NCBI GenBank assembly: GCA_024679535.1
Contig: JAIBDF010000008.1
Span: 1-41,999 of the forward strand
Origin: Chromatiales bacterium
Lineage (GTDB): Bacteria; Pseudomonadota; Gammaproteobacteria; Steroidobacterales; Woeseiaceae
Reading direction: 5' to 3'
DNA: 41,999 bases
The translations under genes and the position numbers were made by a program. Of this stretch, positions 36,496-41,999 are shown piece by piece (positions within the stretch are counted from its first letter, which is position 1; every line of letters begins with the position of its first letter). Under the pieces are notes generated by a model that searched no databases, was not told the DNA's origin, and worked only from the letters and a program-made list of their open reading frames with translations.

Positions 36496-36546
36496 CGGTC
36501 AGACGAAGCGTTTGTCTGATGGAGAGATTTGCTCCTCATGGTCATT

Positions 36547-37602
36547 TTATGCGGCAACACCCCGCCAATCGTCACAGCAGCGATTCCTACGCGAGTAATG
36601 ATCGCCAGATCTAATCGCGGCCTTTCGCCTGCTACCGCGGTTCCCCAGGACCTTCTCCAGCATCGCATCCACGATCCTTTGCTGGACCTGCTCACCGCTC
36701 ACTGCATTAATCTGGCGAATTGCTGAGGGGCTGGTGATGTTGAGCTCCGTCAGGTAGCCATCTATGAAGTCGGCGCCGGCCAGAAAAATTCCATGATCGA
36801 TGAGGAAGGGTGCGATCGTCCTGATAATTTGAGCTTCTCTCGCACCAAGGCGTGCGCGTTCACATTGTGCGCCTTGGTGAATGTTGGCGAGATAGCTGCC
36901 GTGCCGTGGGATCCGGTTGACCATGCCTACCGCTTTTCCATTGAGGAGATAGACTCTCTTGTCGCCCGCACTTACTGCGGGCAGGTATTTCTGGGCAACG
37001 AGGTAGCGGGGCTTGCCATTGGCACCAACGAGCGCTGCGTCAATTTGCGCTCGAAATTCTCCGCGCTCATCCCATTTCAATCTCGAGATACCGCGCCCTG
37101 AACAATCGTTTAGTGGTTTCAACAACAGGTGCCGGTGCTCCACAGTGAATCGCTCGAGTTGATCTGTATTCATTGTGATCAAGGTCGGCGGGGTAAACTC
37201 GGGCCAGCGCAGAGGCAGCATCTTTTCGTTGAAGTTCCTGAGCGCTTTCACATCATTGAACTGTGCGATGCCAGGATCAAGATGATCGAGGATCAACGTC
37301 AGCTGCAGGTATTCCGTATCGAACGGTGGGTCCTTACGCACCAGGACCGCGTCAAACGAGTTCAGGTCCGACCAGCGTGCCTCCATAAGCGCCAGCGGAT
37401 CAGTCGCAGTGACAGGAGAAATCCTGCCAATTGGCTGATCATGTACCAGCGCGATGTCTTCCTGTTGCAACCAAAAAACGCGCTGCCCTCGCTTGATCAA
37501 TTCCTGCATCAGAATGAGTGACGTTTCCGTTTCCAGGTTCAACGATTCGAAAGGATCCATGACGAACAGGAATTTTGTAGGCGTGTCCATATTCATTTCC
37601 AT
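36547..37602 (-). CDS. gshB: Glutathione synthetase
   Basis: A 351-aa ATP-grasp ligase that joins gamma-glutamylcysteine and glycine. N-terminal substrate domain: FVMDPFESLNLETETSLILM, VLVRKDPPFDTEYL; ATP-grasp part: LLLKPLNDCSGRGI, KYLPAVSAGDKRVYLLNG, and metal-ligand end GADFIDGYLTELNITSP. The C terminus is about 30 residues longer than E. coli GshB and basic (GSRRKAAIRSGD), suggesting a lost original stop next to the decayed region. Several tandem ATGs allow starts at 37602, 37596 or 37590. Confidence 0.9.
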   Translation of the reverse strand: MEMNMDTPTKFLFVMDPFESLNLETETSLILMQELIKRGQRVFWLQQEDIALVHDQPIGRISPVTATDPLALMEARWSDLNSFDAVLVRKDPPFDTEYLQLTLILDHLDPGIAQFNDVKALRNFNEKMLPLRWPEFTPPTLITMNTDQLERFTVEHRHLLLKPLNDCSGRGISRLKWDERGEFRAQIDAALVGANGKPRYLVAQKYLPAVSAGDKRVYLLNGKAVGMVNRIPRHGSYLANIHQGAQCERARLGAREAQIIRTIAPFLIDHGIFLAGADFIDGYLTELNITSPSAIRQINAVSGEQVQQRIVDAMLEKVLGNRGSRRKAAIRSGDHYSRRNRCCDDWRGVAA

Positions 37603-37621
37603 TTGTGTTCGTGCAAGCTGT

Positions 37622-38719
37622 TCACATTACTGTAAGAAAAAATTGGTAGGCCCAGCCTGCAGCCATCGCACCGACCAATGCCAGCGAGACATACCAGATA
37701 AATAACGCACGTTTGACCAGTGAGAACACGGCGATCGCGGCAGGAATACTGGTCATGGCACCAGCCAACATGAAGGTCAGTGCGGCAGCCGGCGTCATGC
37801 CATTTTCAATCAGGCCGGCCACGACGGGGACCGCCACAAAACCGTTCAGATAAGCCGGAACGCCGATCACAGCCGACAGCGGAATCGCCCAGGTTGAACC
37901 GGAACCCAGCCATTGCCCAAGGAGTTCGGCGGGTACGTAGGTGATCATCAGGCTTTCCAACACAAATGCCAATGTCAGCCATTTGCCAAGGAACAGCACC
38001 ATGGCCGCTGTCTTTCCCCGCAGAATCTCAACGCGCTCCGGATGTTGCCAGACGCGCCACGCCGTCGCGCTGCCCTTGATTTTTTGGGCAGGATCGTCGC
38101 TGCCACAGGAAGAGACGAGCGATGACCGTAAAGGACTCCTGAATACGCCCATCTGCTGCAAGAGCAAAGTTAGTCCGCCGGCAGACAGCCCAACAGCGAT
38201 GGCCGAGAACATCTTCACGACGGCGAATTCCACGCCGAGACCCGCTGCGGTGACCACGAACATTGACGGAGACATGATCGGTGAGGCCACCCAGAATGCC
38301 ATCACGGCTGCGAGCGGAACGCCCGCTACCAACAACGCAGCAATCAACGGAATAACCCCGCACGAGCAAAACGGAGACAGAGCCCCAAATACGGCGGCTG
38401 AAACGACAGCGAGGACGACACGATCGGAGAATACCTTGCCAATCACCCGATCGGCGCCGGCTGCTTCAAGATACCCCGCCACGGTTGCGGACAGCAGTAA
38501 AAAGGGAGCAATACCCCATAGATTGTCGATCGTGAACCGGACGCTGGTCAAAAAATGTGACGGCAACCCGATCGCGATCGCGAGAAAAAGCAAACCGATC
38601 AGAAGCCAGGTCCTGTCGATGCTTTTCAGGTAGTCAATGGCTCCACTGCCGGGCTTCTCCGGACTGCCTGTGTTGTATGCATCATCGACACTGTCACAAC
38701 AGGACTGATTCGAAACCAT
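37622..38719 (-). CDS. ArsP/DUF318-type permease
   Basis: A 365-aa membrane protein with about nine helices of the ArsP_1 family. The SPFCSCGVIPL motif near residue 110 is the Cys-rich signature, and CC plus SCGSDD Cys residues occur elsewhere. ATG 38719 is preferred over TTG 38731 because GGAG sits 7 bases upstream. ArsP relatives export trivalent organoarsenicals; others have unknown substrates. Paired with an ArsR-type repressor gene just upstream, with matching operator motifs in front of both genes. Confidence 0.85.
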   Translation of the reverse strand: MVSNQSCCDSVDDAYNTGSPEKPGSGAIDYLKSIDRTWLLIGLLFLAIAIGLPSHFLTSVRFTIDNLWGIAPFLLLSATVAGYLEAAGADRVIGKVFSDRVVLAVVSAAVFGALSPFCSCGVIPLIAALLVAGVPLAAVMAFWVASPIMSPSMFVVTAAGLGVEFAVVKMFSAIAVGLSAGGLTLLLQQMGVFRSPLRSSLVSSCGSDDPAQKIKGSATAWRVWQHPERVEILRGKTAAMVLFLGKWLTLAFVLESLMITYVPAELLGQWLGSGSTWAIPLSAVIGVPAYLNGFVAVPVVAGLIENGMTPAAALTFMLAGAMTSIPAAIAVFSLVKRALFIWYVSLALVGAMAAGWAYQFFLTVM

Positions 38720-38732
38720 ATTACTCTCCAAT

Positions 38733-38745
38733 ATACTAGAAATAT
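38733..38745 (-). promoter_or_regulatory. ArsR-type operator motif before permease
   Basis: The minus strand reads ATATTTCTAGTAT, identical to 13 bases at 39118-39130 in front of the repressor gene. A shared TCGAAT lies beside each copy. Confidence 0.6.
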
Positions 38746-38771
38746 CGAATTAATAAATCAAAAAAAACCGG

Positions 38772-39080
38772 CTAACTGGGCGCTTGAAACTGTGACTCCT
38801 CCGTACAGCAGTTACGCGCCAGGAATGTCATCAGGGTATCCATATTCGCAAAGTCCGCTTTGCAAAACAGGCTGCGACTGTCCCGTTCCTGGGTAATAAG
38901 TCCGGCGTTCACGAGCTTGGCGATGTGGTGTGAAAGGGTCGACGCGGGTATCTCCACTTTCTTCCTGATCTCGCCGACAGGACACCCGTCCTTACCGTGC
39001 CGAATAAGGATCCGGTAGATGGCCAGGCGAGTCGGATTGCCCAACGCCTCGAGCTGTTTCGCGGCTTCGTCAATTTTCAT
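38772..39080 (-). CDS. ArsR-family metalloregulator
   Basis: A 102-aa winged helix-turn-helix repressor: LEALGNPTRLAIYRILIRHG, then IPASTLSHHIAKLVNAGLI as recognition region. Candidate metal-binding cysteines are in GCPVGE and the C-terminal RNCC. ATG 39080 is preferred to an upstream GTG at 39095 on family length, without strong ribosome-binding evidence. It likely controls itself and the permease through the 13-bp motif found before both genes. Inducer (arsenite or other soft metal) is inferred. Confidence 0.87.
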   Translation of the reverse strand: MKIDEAAKQLEALGNPTRLAIYRILIRHGKDGCPVGEIRKKVEIPASTLSHHIAKLVNAGLITQERDSRSLFCKADFANMDTLMTFLARNCCTEESQFQAPS

Positions 39081-39117
39081 AACTGGAAAATACACTTCAC
39101 TGTGGGGCGTGTCAACT

Positions 39118-39130
39118 ATATTTCTAGTAT
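39118..39130 (-). promoter_or_regulatory. ArsR-type operator motif before repressor
   Basis: ATATTTCTAGTAT, identical to the reverse complement of 38733-38745 in front of the permease gene, about 40 bp upstream of the repressor ATG. Confidence 0.6.
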
Positions 39131-39261
39131 TATCGAATCAATGGAACATTAGTGGCCGTAACCCGGGCTCACAGAAGCCTACGGTCATAGCGTATTGCGA
39201 ATCCGACCGAAGAGGCCTATATGAGGGTGCAGCCACCTGTCTTTGCCAAGGAGAAAGCCTC

Positions 39262-39738
39262 ATGGGTTTTGCACTTTCCGACATGACGTTATCGAGCTCG
39301 GCCTTCGACCGAGGCGCACCGATTCCGACGCAGCACACCGGTGAAGGTGACGACGTGTCACCTGCATTATCGTGGCGTGACGAGCCTGACGGTGTCCGTT
39401 CTTACGCGCTGATCTGTCACGATCCCGACGCACCGCTGGTGAAACCGGGTACCTATGGGTTTGTGCACTGGGTGCTGTACTCCATTCCGGGGTCTGTCAC
39501 CGAACTTGCCGAAGGCGTCGGCGACTATATTCAGGGAGTCAACGATTTTGGTCAGTTGGGTTACGGCGGGCCAATGCCGCCAGAAGGTCACGGCACACAC
39601 CACTACTTTTTCTGGCTGCTGGCATTGGATGCGGACGTCGACCTCGAGCCAGGACTGACGCTGTGGGCGCTGCTGGAAAAGATCGAACCCAACGTAATCG
39701 CCATGAACCGACTCGTGGGAACCTATACGCGCTCGTAG
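39262..39738 (+). CDS. YbhB/YbcL-type PEBP-family protein
   Basis: A 158-aa phosphatidylethanolamine-binding-protein homolog: ALICHDPDAPLVKPGTYGFVHWVLYSIP contains the DPDxP...HW core in pieces, and GYGGPMPPEGHGTHHYFF is the GPxPPxGxHxY block. AAGGAG precedes the ATG at 39262; the longer open frame upstream has no support. Bacterial members have no defined substrate. It ends 22 bp before the acyl-CoA synthetase gene, a possible two-gene unit. Confidence 0.9.
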   Translation: MGFALSDMTLSSSAFDRGAPIPTQHTGEGDDVSPALSWRDEPDGVRSYALICHDPDAPLVKPGTYGFVHWVLYSIPGSVTELAEGVGDYIQGVNDFGQLGYGGPMPPEGHGTHHYFFWLLALDADVDLEPGLTLWALLEKIEPNVIAMNRLVGTYTRS

Positions 39739-39760
39739 CGCGATGCCGTAGACTGTTCCG

Positions 39761-41923
39761 ATGACGAGCGCTTTTATCCCGGAACATGAGATCTACCAAT
39801 TATTGTCTCGCGTTGGCATCAAGACGCCCCGCCATTGTCTTGTCGATGATGAGAGCAGCGTGGCCGATGCGCCGTTCGCAAGTGGCGACCCGGTCGTTAT
39901 CAAGGGCATCGCCCGGGACCTGTGGCACAAGTCGGATCATGACGCCCTGGCGTTTTGTGACTTCGATATAGATGCTGTCCGTGCGCTGCACAACCGCATG
40001 GCGGCGCGAGTCGGCCGGCAGTTTGACTGGCTGGGTACGCTCATTGCGGAGCGGGTTCAGGCCCAGCATGCCAGGAATGCGCCGAGTGAGATATTTGTCA
40101 GCCTGCAACGGGACAGGTGTTGCGGAGCCATTATCAGTTTCGGTTTCGGCGGCTTGCTGACCGAGGACTGGGCGCGGGAACTCAAGCAGTCACTGCTCGT
40201 ATGGCCTGCCTCGGTGTATTCGCCCAAAGAAGCCTTCGAAGAACTCAGCGGCCATTGGTTGGGCAGGATCCTGCTCGGCCGGGCACGCCAGCAGGCGGCT
40301 CTCGTTGATGGCCAGACGCTGTTGGACTTTCTCGAAAAGCTTTGGAAACTCGATGAGTTGATGGCCCTGGAGCAGCTCAGCCTGCTCGAAATGAATCCAT
40401 TGGTCGTTGATCGTGCGGGCGACATCGTCGCGCTTGACGGCGTCGGCCTGCGTTCCGAAGAAGGGCATGTCGAGACTTGCCCGGTGCCTTTACACGACGA
40501 CAGTTTCCTGAAGCCCAGGCGGATCGCACTGGCCGGTGTCTCGGCGAAAGCAGGCAGCGTCGGCGGACTGATACTGGAAAACCTTCGGCAGTCGTCCTTG
40601 TCGGAGGACGGCTTACTGGTAGTCAAGCCGGGCATCGATCACTTCGCCGGCATTCGATGTGTTCCTGATGTAGCCGCGTTGGCGGACGCTCCGGTCGATG
40701 TGTTGATCCTGGCATTGCCGGCGGAACCCTGTGTGCAAATGGTTGAACGACTATGCGCAGAGGGCGGTGGCGCTGAGGTTGTTTACATCGTGGCCGGCGG
40801 CATCGGTGATGGCGCTGACAAAAGTGGCTTCGGCGAGCGGCTGTCCGAACTGATTGAGTCGCGCCGGCAAAGCGGGCAGTGGTGCCCGGCGATTGTTGGC
40901 CCCAACGGCTTGGGCATGCTGTTGTCCCCACTCAAGCTGAACAGCCTGTTCATTCCACAAAGCAAACTGAATGTACAGTTTGCGCCGGACTCCGACGTCG
41001 CGCTGATCAGCCAAAGCGGCGCGTTTCTCATAACGCGCCTGTCACGCCACTCCAACCTGAATATCAAATACGGGTTCTCTATCGGCAATCAACTCGACAT
41101 GAAGCTTTCGGATTTCATGGCGTTGATGGTGCGTGATAAGTCAGTACGCGTATTGGGTGTCTATGTCGAAGGATTCGTCGGTGCCGATGTCTGTGCGGTC
41201 GCGAAACTGGTTGAAGAATTTCGTGCGGAACATCGCCACGTCATCCTGTACAAAGGCGGGCGCTCGCAGCTCGGTCAGACCGCAGCCGCCGGCCATACCG
41301 GCGCCATGACGGGTGATTATCATGTGCACAAAAGACTGCTGCTCGCGGCCGGAGCGATACTTGCCGAGTCGTTTAACCAGTTCAACGCGGTGCTGAAATG
41401 GATGGCGGCCTATCCGGACCTGCAGACACTCGGCAAGTTGGCCATCGTCACGAATGCCGGCTACGAAACCGTCGGCAGCGTCGATACGCTGGGCGACAAT
41501 GATTCGGAACGCCTTTATGAGCTCACTGACAACAATCGTAACGCACTTGGCGAAGTGCTCCAGCGTCACAACATGCAGGGGCTTGTCGCGGCGTCCAATC
41601 CGCTGGACCTGACGCCGATGGCGGACGAAGACGTGTACTTCGATTGCGTCAGGGCGATGATCGAATTTGGTGCCGGCGTCGTCATGCTGGGGCTGGTGCC
41701 GTTATCGGAGCAACTCGACACGGACCAACTGACGCAGGCGGAAGCTTTTGCGGCCAGGCTGAAATCACTTGCAGAGTCGAACGGCCGCCTGGTCGGGATC
41801 GTTATCGACGCCGGCGTGCCCTACCAGCGATACAAGGCAGTTTTCGAGCGCGCGGGCTTTCCCGTGTTCGACGGCATGGATATGGGCGTACTCGGCATTA
41901 ATGTCCTCAAGAATAGTCGGTAG
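39761..41923 (+). CDS. ADP-forming acyl-CoA synthetase (acetate-CoA ligase family)
   Basis: A 720-aa enzyme with both halves of NDP-forming acyl-CoA synthetases in swapped order. An ATP-grasp domain comes first (residues 1-230, LLEMNPLVV), then the CoA-binding Rossmann domain (KPRRIALAGVSAKAGSVGGL) and the succinyl-CoA-synthetase-like flavodoxin domains, with the phospho-accepting His near residue 512 in AAGHTGAMTGD. It converts an acyl-CoA, ADP and phosphate to acid, CoA and ATP or the reverse. Acyl substrate is not readable. Confidence 0.88.
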   Translation: MTSAFIPEHEIYQLLSRVGIKTPRHCLVDDESSVADAPFASGDPVVIKGIARDLWHKSDHDALAFCDFDIDAVRALHNRMAARVGRQFDWLGTLIAERVQAQHARNAPSEIFVSLQRDRCCGAIISFGFGGLLTEDWARELKQSLLVWPASVYSPKEAFEELSGHWLGRILLGRARQQAALVDGQTLLDFLEKLWKLDELMALEQLSLLEMNPLVVDRAGDIVALDGVGLRSEEGHVETCPVPLHDDSFLKPRRIALAGVSAKAGSVGGLILENLRQSSLSEDGLLVVKPGIDHFAGIRCVPDVAALADAPVDVLILALPAEPCVQMVERLCAEGGGAEVVYIVAGGIGDGADKSGFGERLSELIESRRQSGQWCPAIVGPNGLGMLLSPLKLNSLFIPQSKLNVQFAPDSDVALISQSGAFLITRLSRHSNLNIKYGFSIGNQLDMKLSDFMALMVRDKSVRVLGVYVEGFVGADVCAVAKLVEEFRAEHRHVILYKGGRSQLGQTAAAGHTGAMTGDYHVHKRLLLAAGAILAESFNQFNAVLKWMAAYPDLQTLGKLAIVTNAGYETVGSVDTLGDNDSERLYELTDNNRNALGEVLQRHNMQGLVAASNPLDLTPMADEDVYFDCVRAMIEFGAGVVMLGLVPLSEQLDTDQLTQAEAFAARLKSLAESNGRLVGIVIDAGVPYQRYKAVFERAGFPVFDGMDMGVLGINVLKNSR

Positions 41924-41932
41924 AATGATCCA

Positions 41933-41999
41933 GTGAGCGATAAAACCCAGAACGTCCACAGTGGCATCAGGCAGCACGGCATTCGCGTAGCCCGGCTCG
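41933..41999 (+). CDS. Possible gene start, cut by window end
   Basis: GTG at 41933 opens a frame (VSDKTQNVHSGIRQHGIRVA...) that stays open to the window edge. No ribosome-binding site is obvious and 22 codons are too few to assign a family. Confidence 0.3.
   Translation, partial: MSDKTQNVHSGIRQHGIRVARL

Noticed and set aside
37941-38633. 230-codon plus-strand frame opposite the ArsP-type permease
   Set aside because: Low-complexity composition rich in Thr, Ala and Asn, antisense to a clear membrane protein.

Overview
The window looks like a gammaproteobacterial chromosome segment of moderately high GC. The evidence is a tRNA-Arg(CCG) fragment of gammaproteobacterial type, a NirS-type denitrification cluster, a c-di-GMP-I riboswitch, OprB/OprP porins and gene pairs familiar from marine sediment Gammaproteobacteria. 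Assignment to a lineage such as Woeseiales is an inference only; there is no marker gene.

Positions 1-4300 form an accessory array. Four direct copies of the 3' half of tRNA-Arg(CCG) (from the anticodon loop onward, acceptor strand and CCA included) separate three cassettes. The cassettes are a Doc (Fic-fold) toxin with an RHH antitoxin, a broken pentameric ligand-gated ion channel plus a GSU2403-type nucleotidyltransferase, and a HigB/HigA pair. In each copy the T loop is split by a run of short, nearly perfect hairpins whose sequences differ between copies but whose loops are mostly GNA triloops. A fifth, rearranged copy lies near 27 kb. IS3-type transposase scraps and tandem 25-bp motifs flank the copies. 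I consider this the most unusual structure in the window.

Positions 4570-15460 hold a DUF2797 protein, a complete three-gene RND efflux operon, a Tat-exported class V aminotransferase, a decayed second nucleotidyltransferase copy, a c-di-GMP-I riboswitch leading an ExeA-like AAA ATPase plus OmpA/Pal lipoprotein pair, and a SirB2 membrane protein.

Positions 15560-26945 are an anaerobic NO-metabolism region. A tightly packed plus-strand operon encodes two small membrane proteins, a CuA subunit II, a heme-copper subunit I with Gln where oxidases carry the cross-linked Tyr (candidate non-canonical NO reductase), heme O synthase, SCO, a cytochrome b/ferredoxin/MvhD fusion, an unknown anchored protein and a hemerythrin. 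Convergent to it, a TonB heme receptor and a lipid-anchored, dicytochrome NirS form a second operon. FNR/DNR-type boxes (TTGAT-N4-ATCAA-like) stand at matching distances before both operons, so NO production and NO removal are probably co-induced under oxygen limitation.

Positions 27278-36540 contain a three-gene porin operon (OprB, OprP fused to remnants of an amidohydrolase, OprB), a frameshifted AraC-type regulator, DUF502 and alpha/beta-hydrolase genes, and a stretch of decayed porin and amidohydrolase fragments. Positions 36547-41999 hold glutathione synthase, an ArsR-type repressor and ArsP-type permease with matching operator motifs, a PEBP-family protein, an ADP-forming acyl-CoA synthetase and the start of one more possible gene.
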